This document shows, in pieces, positions 25,216-33,775 of a stretch of 64,000 nucleotides of DNA (position 1 is the stretch's first letter; the number at the start of each line of letters is the position of its first letter). Origin of the DNA: Streptomyces sp. NBC_01317 (GTDB taxonomy: Bacteria > Actinomycetota > Actinomycetes > Streptomycetales > Streptomycetaceae); the NCBI RefSeq assembly GCF_035961655.1, contig NZ_CP108393.1, forward strand, positions 5,937,001 through 6,001,000. The letters run 5' to 3'. The position numbers and the translations under genes were made by a program. The notes below the pieces were generated by a model. The model saw only the letters and a program-made list of their open reading frames with translations, was not told where the DNA came from and did not search any database.

Positions 25216-26358
25216 CTACTTGACGACGGCCGCCGCGAGCCGGGAGAGCGGCTCCGCGAGCGCGTTCACCGCGTCGGAGAGTTCCTTGCGCTGCGGCTCA
25301 CGGACCTTGTCGTACGAGACGAACTCGTACGAATCGGCCCCGCCTGTACGGTACTTGTCGAGCAGCGTGTTCAGCGCGGCGAACTGCTTGTCCAGCTCGG
25401 TGACCAGAGCCGCGTCGTTCTTCCCCGCGACCGGCTTGAGCAGCTCGTACGACTGCTGCGCCCCCTCGACGTTGGCCTTGAAGTCGACCAGGTCGGTGTG
25501 GCTGTAGCGGTCCTCCTCGCCGGTGATCTTGCCGGAGGCGACCTCGTCGAGCAGCTCCTTGGCGCCGTTGGCCATGGAGGTCGGCGTGATGACCGCCTTG
25601 CCGACGCGCTTCTGCCAGTCGGCCAGGTCCTTGTCCAGCTCGTCGGCGAGGGCCGTGGCGTCCGGGCTCAGCTTCTTGTCCTGCCAGAGTTCCTTCTCCA
25701 GCCGGTGCCAGCCGGTCCACTTCTGTCCCTTCTCCAGGCCGTCCGCGCGGGTGTCGACCAACGGGTCGATGTCGCCGAAGGATTCGGCGACGGGCTCGGT
25801 GCGCTCCCAGCCGATGCGGGAGGGCGCGTACGCCTTCTTCGCGCCCTCGATGTCACCGGCGCGCACGGCGTCGGTGAAGACCTTCACCTTCGGCAGCGTG
25901 GCATCGGCCTGCTCCTGGGCGTACTTGCGGTACGCGGCGACCGCGGCGTCCTTCTCCGGGCTGCGCGTGACGGCCGTACCCCCGGTCGCGGTGACCTTCT
26001 GGCGGATGCCGTTGCCCTTCATGCCGGGCTTGCAGGCGATTTCGTACGCGCCGGACTTCACCTCGGCGGTCAGCGTGACCTTGGTGCCGGGGCCGATGTT
26101 CTCGCGCTCGGTCACGATGCGGTCGTCCGGGAAGAGGAGGTAGACCTCGGTGACCTTCGAGCCCTTGTTCTCGACGGCCAACTCGACGTGGCCCGAAGGG
26201 AACTCCTTCTTCGACACGTCGCAGGAGGTGTCCTTCGCCGTGACCTGGACGGCGTCGCCGCCGGCCTTGGCGTCGCTCCTGTCGGCGCATCCCGTGACGG
26301 CGGTCAGGGCGGCCACCGCGGCGATCGCGGAGACGACGGAGAGGCGGGCAGGGCGCAT
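25216..26358 (-). CDS. efeO: Iron uptake lipoprotein EfeO (cupredoxin plus M75 peptidase-like domain)
   Basis: The 380-residue protein has a lipobox-type signal (TAVTGC, Cys about 24). An N-terminal cupredoxin-like domain (about 35-125) contains Cys in TSCDV and ACKPGM. The imelysin/M75-like domain (about 140-378) contains the metal-binding HxxE motif in GWHRLEKELW (about 219-228). The start ATG 26358 is preferred because GGAG lies 6 nt upstream; the GTG at 26370 overlaps that RBS. It is the first gene of the efeO-efeB-efeU-lipoprotein operon, with iron-box-like sequences about 40-75 bp upstream. Confidence 0.93.
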   Translation of the reverse strand: MRPARLSVVSAIAAVAALTAVTGCADRSDAKAGGDAVQVTAKDTSCDVSKKEFPSGHVELAVENKGSKVTEVYLLFPDDRIVTERENIGPGTKVTLTAEVKSGAYEIACKPGMKGNGIRQKVTATGGTAVTRSPEKDAAVAAYRKYAQEQADATLPKVKVFTDAVRAGDIEGAKKAYAPSRIGWERTEPVAESFGDIDPLVDTRADGLEKGQKWTGWHRLEKELWQDKKLSPDATALADELDKDLADWQKRVGKAVITPTSMANGAKELLDEVASGKITGEEDRYSHTDLVDFKANVEGAQQSYELLKPVAGKNDAALVTELDKQFAALNTLLDKYRTGGADSYEFVSYDKVREPQRKELSDAVNALAEPLSRLAAAVVK

Positions 26359-26396
26359 GCGGGACTCCACAAGGGTGGTGGCGAGGGACGGGGACG

Positions 26397-26434
26397 TTGG
26401 TGAGGCAGACCTAACTTAACGAAGGCTTACCTGA
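26397..26434 (-). promoter_or_regulatory. Two adjacent iron-box-like sites (DmdR/IdeR type) upstream of efeO
   Basis: TTGGTGAGGCAGACCTAA (26397-26414) and TTAACGAAGGCTTACCTGA (26416-26434) each resemble the actinobacterial iron-regulator consensus TTAGGTTAGGCTAACCTAA. By eye they match at about 15 of 18 and 13 of 19 positions. The position fits repression of the efe operon by iron-loaded DmdR1. Inferred from similarity only. Confidence 0.7.
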
Positions 26435-26641
26435 CTTTGCCCTCTTCGTCCAGTGATTCGGATCTCAGTCCTCGGGCTCGGACACGGCGGGATCACGGGT
26501 GCTCCACGGGCCGGCCATGGGTGGGTCAAGCGGAGGTCAAGGTGTCCGATTCGCCTGTTTCGAGGTGCGGTTCGGCGAGGCCGCTCCTCAGGGTCGATGT
26601 CCTGTTCGAAAGTGCGGGGCCCCGGGTGTTTGAATGCCCGG

Positions 26642-27304
26642 GTGAATGACATCGACGTACTCAGCGTCTTCTGCGGGGCCGACGGCCGGCACGGCAACAC
26701 CCTCGGCGTCGTGCGCGAGGGCCGGGACCACCCCGACCGCGCCGACCGGCAGGCGATCGCCGCCGAACTCGGCTACAGCGAGACCGTGTTCGTCGACGAC
26801 CCCGAGCGCGGTGTGGTCGACATCTACACCCCGGGCCTGCGGCTGCCGTTCGCCGGCCACCCCCTGGTGGGGACGGCGTGGCTGCTCGACCTGGAGTCCG
26901 TGAACCCGCCCGCGGGTGAGGTGTGGGTGCGCCAGGACGGCGAGTTCACCTGGATCACCGCCCGCCCCGAATGGGCGCCGCCCCGGCAGCTCCGGCAGTA
27001 CGGTTCCGTCGCCGAGGTCGACGCCCTGCCCGCCCCGCCGCCCGGTGAGGGCTGGCTCTACGCCTGGGCGTGGCAGGACGAGGCGGCGGGGCGCGTCAGG
27101 GCCCGGGGCTTTCCGCGCCGGGACGACGGCATCGCGGAGGACGAGGCGACGGGGGCGGCGGCGCTGCTGCTCACGGAACAGCTGGGCCGCGCGCTGAACA
27201 TCACGCAGGGCCGGGGCTCGCAGATCCTCACCGCGCCGGCTCCCCGGGGCGAGATCGAGATCGGCGGCCGGGTGCGGCTGCACCAGACGCACGAGACGCA
27301 CTGA
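26642..27304 (+). CDS. PhzF-like protein (short)
   Basis: The 220-residue protein has PhzF landmarks in order: GNTLGVV near the N-terminus, catalytic Glu in LGYSETVF (about 42-49), LPFAGHPLVGTAW (about 66-78) and DEATGAAALLL (about 170-180). At 220 residues it is shorter than the usual 260-310, mainly from a compact second domain. GTG 26642 is chosen because upstream sequence does not look like protein. A -10-like TTGAAT at about 26630 would give a near-leaderless mRNA. It lies divergent from efeO, but no iron link is evident in its sequence. Confidence 0.8.
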   Translation: MNDIDVLSVFCGADGRHGNTLGVVREGRDHPDRADRQAIAAELGYSETVFVDDPERGVVDIYTPGLRLPFAGHPLVGTAWLLDLESVNPPAGEVWVRQDGEFTWITARPEWAPPRQLRQYGSVAEVDALPAPPPGEGWLYAWAWQDEAAGRVRARGFPRRDDGIAEDEATGAAALLLTEQLGRALNITQGRGSQILTAPAPRGEIEIGGRVRLHQTHETH

Positions 27305-27369
27305 GGGGCTGAGGGGCTGCCGGGCGGGCGCCTGTCCGCCCGGCGTCGTCACCGGTGACGCGTCACGCG

Positions 27370-28116
27370 TCACGCGCTGCGCGGGAACTCGTCCCCCAGC
27401 TCACGGAAGACCGCCCCGTTGAAGTCGAACGCCCGCTTGCACTCGTCGACGATCCGCTGCTTCTCCAGGTCGTCGGCCGCCACCGCGTCCAGCAGCTCGC
27501 GGTAGTCGCGCTTGAACGCGGCCGGGTTCGCGATCCCCTCGAAGACGTAGAAGCGGACCCCGTCCCCCTTACGGGCGAAGCCCCACGCCTTCTCCGCCCG
27601 GTCGCGGATGATCTGGCCGCCGGACAGGTCACCCAGATAGCGGGTGTAGTGGTGCGCCACGTATCCGCCGGGCCACGCGCGGGCGCACTCCTCCACCCGT
27701 GCCGCGTACGCGGCGGTCGCGGGGAGCGGTTCCAGGCCCGTACGCCACTCCGTACCGCACAGATGCGCCAGATCGCGCTCCAGCTCCGGCGTGCGCGCCA
27801 GCTCGCGCCGGATGAAGGGACCGGCGACCGGATCGTCCGCCAGTGCCTCGGAGGCGCCTTCCAGTGCGCGGTACACGAACCACAGCTGCTGGGTGTAGCG
27901 GGTGTACGCGTCCACCCCGAGCCGCCCGCCCAGCAGGTCGCCCATGAAGGGCGAGGTCTCGGCCTGGGTGTGCTGTTCGTGCGACGCGACGCGGATCAGG
28001 GTGGAGAACGGTGTGCTGTCGGTGACGGTGCGTGCGTCCAAGGCGGGCCTCCGGGGACCGAGGGGGACGGGAGCACCGGAAGTGCCCACGGTGGCAGCGC
28101 GGGGGCTTGCCACCAC
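27370..28116 (-). CDS. Biliverdin-producing heme oxygenase
   Basis: The 248-residue protein has the heme oxygenase pattern. The proximal His is in RVASHEQHTQAE (about 42-53), and the distal helix motif YLGDLSGGQIIRDR (about 163-176) has the flexible glycines. It opens heme to biliverdin, CO and iron. The GTG at 28116 follows AGGAGG directly; GTG 28113 has better spacing, and an internal GTG (VTDSTPF) would give a more typical length without the 30-residue leader. An iron-box palindrome sits just upstream, so expression should rise in iron starvation along with efe. Confidence 0.9.
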   Translation of the reverse strand: MVASPRAATVGTSGAPVPLGPRRPALDARTVTDSTPFSTLIRVASHEQHTQAETSPFMGDLLGGRLGVDAYTRYTQQLWFVYRALEGASEALADDPVAGPFIRRELARTPELERDLAHLCGTEWRTGLEPLPATAAYAARVEECARAWPGGYVAHHYTRYLGDLSGGQIIRDRAEKAWGFARKGDGVRFYVFEGIANPAAFKRDYRELLDAVAADDLEKQRIVDECKRAFDFNGAVFRELGDEFPRSA

Positions 28117-28126
28117 GGATCCTCCT

Positions 28127-28144
28127 ACTTAGGCTTACCTAAGT
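28127..28144 (-). promoter_or_regulatory. Iron-box palindrome at the heme oxygenase promoter
   Basis: A perfect inverted repeat ACTTAGG-CTTA-CCTAAGT whose right half matches the iron-regulator consensus. It lies between a -35-like TTGACT (28142-28147, minus strand) and the RBS, so a bound repressor would block the promoter. Confidence 0.72.
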
Positions 28145-28226
28145 CAACTGGTTCCCGACGTCCTGTCGGTAAAACGCTACCCGGCTCCCACCAGGGGCGC
28201 GCGCTCGGAGAGGCCCGCGAGGCGGC

Positions 28227-29084
28227 TCAGGGAAGCGTGAGGATCTCCGCGCCGGTGTCCGTCACCACCAGGGTGTGCTCGAACTGCGCCGTCCGCTTGC
28301 GGTCCTTCGTCACGACGGTCCACCCGTCGTCCCACATGTCGTGCTCGTACGTACCGAGCGTGAGCATCGGCTCGATGGTGAAGGTCATGCCCGGCCTGAT
28401 GACGGTCGTGGCGTGCGGGCTGTCGTAGTGCGGGACGATGAGTCCGGAGTGGAAGGACGTGTTGATCCCGTGGCCGGTGAAGTCCTTGACGACGCCGTAG
28501 CCGAAGCGCTTGGCGTACGACTCGATGACCCGCCCGATCACGTTCAGCTGGCGTCCCGGGCGTACGGCCTTGATCGCGCGGTTCAGCGCCTCGCGGGTCC
28601 GCTCGACGAGCAGTGTCGATTCCTCGTCGACGTCACCGCAGAAGTAGGTGGCGTTGTTGTCGCCGTGCACGCCGCCGATGTACGCGGTGACGTCCAGGTT
28701 CACGATGTCGCCGTCGCGGAGCACCGTGGAGTCCGGAATCCCGTGGCAGATCACCTCGTTGACGGACGTGCAGAGGGACTTGGGGAAGCCCCGGTAGCCG
28801 AGCGTCGAGGGGTAGGCGCCGTGGTCGCACATGTAGGCGTGGGCGACCCGGTCCAGCTCGTCGGTCGTCACCCCCGGCGCGATGTGCTTCGCGGCCTCCT
28901 CCATCGCCTGCGCGGCGATGCGCCCCGCGATCCGCATCAGCTCAATCGTTTCGGCGGATTGGATCTCCGGCCCGGTGTACGGGGTAGGAGCGGGTTTCCC
29001 GACATATTCGGGGCGCCGGATGTTTCCGGGAACGGAACGTGCGGGAGAGAGCTCCCCTGGTACGAGCAGCGACTGGCCAGACAT
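28227..29084 (-). CDS. map: Methionine aminopeptidase, type I
   Basis: The 285-residue enzyme removes N-terminal Met from nascent proteins. Metal ligands are visible: Asp in [15 protein letters not shown] (two Asp, about 131-144), His in FTGHGIN (about 206), Glu in FTIEPM (about 239) and Glu in AQFEHT (about 270). An N-terminal extension of about 40 residues ([19 protein letters not shown]) is typical of the longer actinobacterial forms. ATG 29084 is chosen over longer starts because conserved sequence begins there. It is followed by heme oxygenase after a 110-bp gap, so the two are probably separate units. Confidence 0.95.
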   Translation of the reverse strand: MSGQSLLVPGELSPARSVPGNIRRPEYVGKPAPTPYTGPEIQSAETIELMRIAGRIAAQAMEEAAKHIAPGVTTDELDRVAHAYMCDHGAYPSTLGYRGFPKSLCTSVNEVICHGIPDSTVLRDGDIVNLDVTAYIGGVHGDNNATYFCGDVDEESTLLVERTREALNRAIKAVRPGRQLNVIGRVIESYAKRFGYGVVKDFTGHGINTSFHSGLIVPHYDSPHATTVIRPGMTFTIEPMLTLGTYEHDMWDDGWTVVTKDRKRTAQFEHTLVVTDTGAEILTLP

Positions 29085-29175
29085 GCGAGCGAGTCTAACC
29101 AGCGTCGCGGCGGCGGCCGGGGGGCAGCATGGCGTCAGGGACGTCATGGACGACGGAGAAGAAAGGGAGCCGGGC

Positions 29176-29394
29176 ATGGCCCTGTTCAAGAAGCGCACGG
29201 TGGGCAAGCCGGGCGAGTGGTACTACTGCCTGGAGCACGGCAAGGTCGAGGAGGGCCCCGAGTGCCCGGCCAAGGACCGCTTCGGCCCGTACGCGTCCCG
29301 CCAGGAGGCGGAGCACGCGATGGACACGGCGAAGGAGCGGAACACGGAGTGGGAGAACGACCCCAAGTGGCACGACAAGCCGGACACGCCCTAG
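29176..29394 (+). CDS. Small conserved hydrophilic protein
   Basis: The 72-residue protein reads [18 protein letters not shown] and then [21 protein letters not shown]. It is charged, has two Cys (about 18 and 31) and one His, and no membrane segment. A repeated W/Y pattern and a helical end ([16 protein letters not shown]) give it an SPOR-like look, but it is too short to be sure. ATG 29176 has AAAGGGAGC upstream. It lies divergent from map. The function is unknown. Confidence 0.7.
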   Translation: MALFKKRTVGKPGEWYYCLEHGKVEEGPECPAKDRFGPYASRQEAEHAMDTAKERNTEWENDPKWHDKPDTP

Positions 29395-29493
29395 GGCGTG
29401 TCCGGCCCCAGCAGGTCGACGGCACGGTCTGAGGGACGGACGGGGGCGACGGGGCGGCGGGCGCCGGGGAGCGCGTACGGCCCTCCCGCCCCC

Positions 29494-30837
29494 TCACCCC
29501 GCGGGCAGCGAGGTCGTCGGCGGTGCCGGGGTCGTCGGCGGTGCGGGCACGGTCGGCGGCGTCGGCGTGAGCGCCTCCTGCCGCGCGCGGCGGCGCAACG
29601 CGTCCTCGTCCGTGCTCGCGTCGTACGTCACCAGCCTCGGCAGGACCGCCGACAGCAGCCCCACCGAGACCAGGCAGGCCAGCCCGCCGCCCCACACCGC
29701 CGGACGGGTGCCGGTCCAGCCGGCCATGGCACCCGCCCTGACCTGCCCGACCTGGGGGCCCACGCTGTACGACAGCACCTCGATGCCCGCCAGCCGGCCG
29801 CGCAGCTCCTCCGGGATCGTCTGGTTCCAGATCGTCGAGCGGCCCAGGCCGCTCAGCATGTCGCCCGCCCCGGCGAAGGCCAGGCAGACCAGCACCACCC
29901 ACACGTTGGAGAACCACCCCGCCGCCGTGATCGCCAGCCCCCACCCCGCCGCGCCGAACACCACGAAGAGCCCGTGCCGCCGCACCCGTGAGGTCCAGCC
30001 GCTGGTCAGGCTGAGGAGTACGGAGCCGACCGAGCCCGCCGCGTACATCAGCCCCAGCGACCACTCCGCGCCGAGGTCGTCCGCGAGGAACGGGAAGATC
30101 GAGTTCGGGAAGGCGAAGAGCATCGCCGCCAGATCGATCGCGTACGTCCCGAGCAGGACCGGTCTGCTCCACGCGTACCGCGCGCCCTCCGCGATGCCCC
30201 GCAGCGACGGCTTCTGCGCGTCGTGCGCGGCCGGTGCGGGCGACAGGCGCAGGCACATCAGTACGGAGACGGCGAAGCCCAGGATCGTGATGCCGTACGC
30301 CGGGGCGTGACCGGCGAACGCCACGACCACCCCTGCCAGCGACGGCCCCGCGATCGCGCCCATCTGCCAGCGCACGGCGTTCAGCGCGGCGGCGGCCGTG
30401 AGCTGGTCGTGCGGGACGATCCTGGCCAGCAGCGAGTCCAGCGCGGGACGCTGGAGCCCGGCGAGCGCGGAGACTCCCGCCGCCACCACGTACAGCGGCC
30501 ACAGCAGCGGCTCCGGCAGCAGCGCGTTCACCAGCAGCACCCCGGCCAGCACGCCGAGCCCGGCCTCGGTGAGCAGGATGACCTTGCGCCGGTCGACGGC
30601 GTCGGCGAGCGCCCCGCCGTACAGGCCGAAGACCACCAGCGGCACCAGCTCTACCGCGCCCATCGCGCCCACCGCGAGGGGGGAGTCGGTCAGATCCTTG
30701 ATCTGGAGCGGCAGGGCGATCATCGCCATGAAGCTCGCGAAGTTCGTCACCAGCCCCTGGACCCAGAGGAGCCGGAAGTCCCGGGAGGAGCGGAGGGGGG
30801 AGAGATCCGGCAGGAGCGCGGCGAACATCTTGGTCAC
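29494..30837 (-). CDS. MFS transporter (EntS/MFS_3-like)
   Basis: The 447-residue protein has 12 predicted membrane segments and the A-motif variant GGALADAVDRRKVILL (about 74-89). Its arrangement resembles enterobactin-exporter-type MFS proteins. The C-terminal tail is a low-complexity Pro/Thr run (TPPTVPAPPTTPAPPTT). The start is GTG 30837 (VTKMFAALL); ATG 30828 is an alternative. It stands beside the iron block, but no sequence feature proves a siderophore role. Confidence 0.82.
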   Translation of the reverse strand: MTKMFAALLPDLSPLRSSRDFRLLWVQGLVTNFASFMAMIALPLQIKDLTDSPLAVGAMGAVELVPLVVFGLYGGALADAVDRRKVILLTEAGLGVLAGVLLVNALLPEPLLWPLYVVAAGVSALAGLQRPALDSLLARIVPHDQLTAAAALNAVRWQMGAIAGPSLAGVVVAFAGHAPAYGITILGFAVSVLMCLRLSPAPAAHDAQKPSLRGIAEGARYAWSRPVLLGTYAIDLAAMLFAFPNSIFPFLADDLGAEWSLGLMYAAGSVGSVLLSLTSGWTSRVRRHGLFVVFGAAGWGLAITAAGWFSNVWVVLVCLAFAGAGDMLSGLGRSTIWNQTIPEELRGRLAGIEVLSYSVGPQVGQVRAGAMAGWTGTRPAVWGGGLACLVSVGLLSAVLPRLVTYDASTDEDALRRRARQEALTPTPPTVPAPPTTPAPPTTSLPAG

Positions 30838-30929
30838 AGGGGGCCATGCTGAGGCCGGAAGCCTGTAGAGGGCAACCGTATTTCAGCGGGCAGTCCTGTC
30901 TCCCCACGTGAGGGATCTCACCGGGGATC

Positions 30930-31541
30930 TCACCAACGGGACGGCGGCGGCGCCGTCAGCTGGTCGGCCAGCCGGGACAGCCGGTCCCGGAACCGCCGTT
31001 TCCCGCGCTGGGCCGGCAGGCTGTTCTCCCCGGCCGCCGCGGACACCAGATGCTGCACGGTGTCCAGGTCCACGCCGTGCGCCGCGTCCGCCGCCACCAC
31101 CGTCAGCGCCTCGTGCGCCAGGCCCCGTACCTCCACGTCACCACCGTCGAGCGACAGCACGGTCGCCCCCGCCCGCCGCGCGTCGTGCACCCGCTCCAGC
31201 AGCCCGGCGTCCGGCCGCTCCGGCGCCACCACCAGCAGCGTCTCCCCGCGCCCCGCCGCCTCCAGCCGCCCCAGGCCGACGGCCAGATGGGCCGGGTCCC
31301 CGTCCCGCACCCGGTGCCGTACGAGCGTCGGATCCAGCTCGGGCTGCCCGGACCACGCGGCCTCGTCCACCAGGTGCGCCGCCAGGTGCCACGGCTCGTA
31401 CTCCTCGGTCCCGACCAGCAGCAGCCCCCCGCCGTGCGGCACCACGGAGGACCGCAGCGCCCCCGCGAACCGCCGGGTCGCCGACAACCACTCCGTACCG
31501 GCCAGGACTTCACGCAACAGCGCGACACGTACGGCATCCAT
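30930..31541 (-). CDS. Conserved hypothetical protein
   Basis: The 203-residue protein is Ala/Arg/Gly-rich with alternating helices and short hydrophobic strands (GGGLLLVGTEEYEPWHLAAHLVDEA about 38-62; GETLLVVAPERPDAG about 98-112). It ends in a basic tail (QRGKRRFRDRLSRLADQL). No signal peptide or known motif is seen. ATG 31541 is the likely start, with ATG 31550 three codons upstream. Divergent from npdG. I do not recognise a family. Confidence 0.65.
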   Translation of the reverse strand: MDAVRVALLREVLAGTEWLSATRRFAGALRSSVVPHGGGLLLVGTEEYEPWHLAAHLVDEAAWSGQPELDPTLVRHRVRDGDPAHLAVGLGRLEAAGRGETLLVVAPERPDAGLLERVHDARRAGATVLSLDGGDVEVRGLAHEALTVVAADAAHGVDLDTVQHLVSAAAGENSLPAQRGKRRFRDRLSRLADQLTAPPPSRW

Positions 31542-31658
31542 GGGGCGCATCCTGCCCGACCACCCGCCCCGGCCGCCGCCACTCCACCGCACCTCACCCG
31601 AACGGGACGCGGACCGGCCGGGGCGGGTGTGGACGGTGCGGCAAGTAGGCTCCGCCGT

Positions 31659-32369
31659 ATGACTTCTAGTGACAACGGCAGCGTGCCCAAGCCCCCCGCC
31701 AAGGACCCCTGGGACCTTCCCGACGTGTCGGGTCTGGTGGTCGGTGTGCTCGGGGGTACGGGGGACCAGGGGCGCGGTCTCGCCTACCGGCTGGGGCGGG
31801 CCGGGCAGAAGGTGATCATCGGGTCCCGCGCGGCGGACCGGGCGGCGGCCTCGGCGGCGGAACTGGGGTACGGCGTCGAGGGCGCCGACAACGCGGAGTG
31901 CGCCCGGCGCAGTGACGTGGTGATCGTCGCCGTCCCGTGGGACGGGCACGCCACGATCCTCGCGTCCCTCCGCGAGGAGCTGGCGGGCAAGCTCGTCATC
32001 GACTGCGTGAACCCGCTGGGCTTCGACAAGAAGGGCGCGTACGCCCTCACCCCGGAGGAGGGCAGCGCGGCCGAGCAGGCCGCGGCCCTGCTGCCGGACT
32101 CCCGGGTGACCGCCGCCTTCCACCACCTCTCCGCGCCGCTGCTCCAGGACCAGGCGGTCGAGGAGATCGAGACGGACGTGATGGTGCTGGGCGAGGTCCG
32201 CGCGGACACGGACATCGTGCAGGCGCTGGCGGCGCGCATCCCGGGGATGAGGGGTGTCTTCGCGGGGCGGCTGCGCAACGCGCACCAGGTCGAGTCGCTG
32301 GTGGCGAACCTGATCTCGGTCAACCGCCGGTACAAGGCGCACGCGGGCCTGCGGGTGACGGACGTCTGA
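31659..32369 (+). CDS. npdG: NADPH-dependent F420 reductase (F420H2:NADP+ oxidoreductase)
   Basis: The 236-residue protein has an N-terminal Rossmann motif VVGVLGGTGDQGRGLAYRL (about 27-45), then IIGSRAADRA, whose Ser/Arg favour NADP(H). NPLGFDK and FHHLSAPLL (about 118-124 and 153-161) fit the F420-binding face of Fno/NpdG enzymes. It exchanges hydride between F420 and NADP+, linking F420-dependent reductases to the NADPH pool. A -10-like TAGGCT (31646-31651) lies 7 nt before ATG 31659, so the mRNA is probably leaderless. Confidence 0.9.
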   Translation: MTSSDNGSVPKPPAKDPWDLPDVSGLVVGVLGGTGDQGRGLAYRLGRAGQKVIIGSRAADRAAASAAELGYGVEGADNAECARRSDVVIVAVPWDGHATILASLREELAGKLVIDCVNPLGFDKKGAYALTPEEGSAAEQAAALLPDSRVTAAFHHLSAPLLQDQAVEEIETDVMVLGEVRADTDIVQALAARIPGMRGVFAGRLRNAHQVESLVANLISVNRRYKAHAGLRVTDV

Positions 32370-32490
32370 CGGTCCCCGGAGCCGGGTACGGGCCCGGGGT
32401 GGGGGAGACTGGGCCCGTACGACCTGAATGACCGCGGTGCCGCCCAGGAAGCAGTACCCCCCCGCTCGCCCCCGACAGGAGCCGACCGCT

Positions 32491-32685
32491 ATGCCCCGCC
32501 TCGCTCTGTACGCTCTCGCCGTCTGCGCCCTCGCCGTGATCGCGGCCGTGGTCTCCTTCGTCCAGGGCAGCTTCCTCGGCGTCGTGTGGCTGCTGCTGGC
32601 CGGGCTCTCGTCCAACATGGCCTGGTACTACCTGCGCCGGGCGAAGGCGCGGCGCGCGGCGGACGGGGTGTCGGCGGCGGGCTGA
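32491..32685 (+). CDS. Small membrane protein
   Basis: The 64-residue protein has two hydrophobic segments (LALYALAVCALAVIAAVVSFV about 4-24; FLGVVWLLLAGLSSNMAWYYL about 28-48) and a basic tail RRAKARRAADG, predicted to stay in the cytoplasm. ATG 32491 follows GACAGGAGCCGACCGCT, a good RBS. It is 120 bp after npdG on the same strand, possibly cotranscribed. The function is unknown. Confidence 0.75.
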   Translation: MPRLALYALAVCALAVIAAVVSFVQGSFLGVVWLLLAGLSSNMAWYYLRRAKARRAADGVSAAG

Positions 32686-32688
32686 GCG

Positions 32689-32762
32689 CGTCCCGCTTTC
32701 TCGCCGCCCTACTGCGGCTGGCAGTCGTCCCGCTTTCTCGCTGTGCCTACTGCGGCTGGCAG
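32689..32762 (-). repeat. Tandem duplication of the 3' end of the site-2 protease gene
   Basis: About 37 bp ending in CTACTGCGGCTGGCAG occur twice (32689-32724 and 32726-32762). The second copy contains the last codons and stop of the protease gene; the first is a non-coding duplicate just beyond it. Confidence 0.85.
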
Positions 32763-33550
32763 TAGGGACTCTGGTCGTTCCAGAAGCGGTAGAGGTTCTG
32801 GCCGCAGGCGGTGATGTTCGTGTCGGCCGGGATGCCGAGGCCGCTCAGGACGGTGTCGACCAGGTCGAAGAAGCCCGCGTTCACGGACGGGATGAAGAGG
32901 ATGCCGAAGACGGCGAGCAGTCCGAACTGCGCGTACGGCTCCACCTGCCTGCGGATCTTGTACGAGAGCCAGGGCTCGATGACGCCGTAGCCGTCGAGGC
33001 CCGGGACCGGCAGGAAGTTCAGGATCGCGGCGGTGATCTGGAGCAGCGCCAGGAAGCCGAGCGCGTAGACGAAGGTGTCCGGCACGCCGTCGAGCGCGTG
33101 CAGCCAGAACGGCGCGGTGCACACGAGCGCGAACAGGACGTTGGTCAGGGGGCCGGCCGCCGAGATCAAGCTGTGCTTCCAGCGGCCGTGGATGCGGTTG
33201 CGCTCGATGAAGACCGCGCCGCCGGGCAGGCCGATCCCGCCCATGATCACGAAGAGCACCGGCAGCACGATGCTGAGCAGGGCGTGGGTGTACTTGAGCG
33301 GGTTGAGGGTGAGGTACCCCTTGCCGCCGATGGAGATGTCGCCGCTGTGCAGGGCGGTGCGGGCGTGCGCGTACTCGTGCAGACAGAGGGAGACGACCCA
33401 GGCGGCGGTGACGAAGAGGAAGACGGCGACCCCGGCGTTGGCGGAGAAGTCCGTCCACACGGCCCATCCCGATACCGCCATGACGGCGGCGATCCCGAGG
33501 AAGACCGGGGAGATCCGCCGATCGCTGCTGCGGGTGGCTGCGGTGGTCAT
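32747..33550 (-). CDS. Site-2 protease family (M50) intramembrane metalloprotease
   Basis: The 267-residue membrane protein has about six hydrophobic segments. Zinc-site HEXXH appears as LCLHEYAHA (about 56-64), and the third ligand region as LNFLPVPGLDGYG (about 179-191), equal to the N-x-x-P-x-P-x-L-D-G pattern. Such proteases cleave membrane-bound anti-sigma factors or signal-peptide remnants. ATG 33550 follows AGGAGACCCACCC. It lies divergent from the SARP regulator gene. The substrate is unknown. Confidence 0.9.
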   Translation of the reverse strand: MTTAATRSSDRRISPVFLGIAAVMAVSGWAVWTDFSANAGVAVFLFVTAAWVVSLCLHEYAHARTALHSGDISIGGKGYLTLNPLKYTHALLSIVLPVLFVIMGGIGLPGGAVFIERNRIHGRWKHSLISAAGPLTNVLFALVCTAPFWLHALDGVPDTFVYALGFLALLQITAAILNFLPVPGLDGYGVIEPWLSYKIRRQVEPYAQFGLLAVFGILFIPSVNAGFFDLVDTVLSGLGIPADTNITACGQNLYRFWNDQSPYCQPQ

Positions 33551-33775
33551 GGGTGGGTCTCCTGGGAAGTGGGAGCCGGCGCCTGCCGGTGCGGAACGAC
33601 CGTACTCGTGACGGCCGGGGAACGTCCCGCCGGGCGCGGCGGTTCCCGGCGGGGGCGGGGGCGCCACGAGACAGTGGTGCCGGCGCTACTGGCCGGCCCC
33701 GGCCGGGACGCGCCGCGATCGGTGTGTGCGGCCCCGCCGGCTTCGTGGATTTTGTCGGGCGGGGACAATGGGCGG

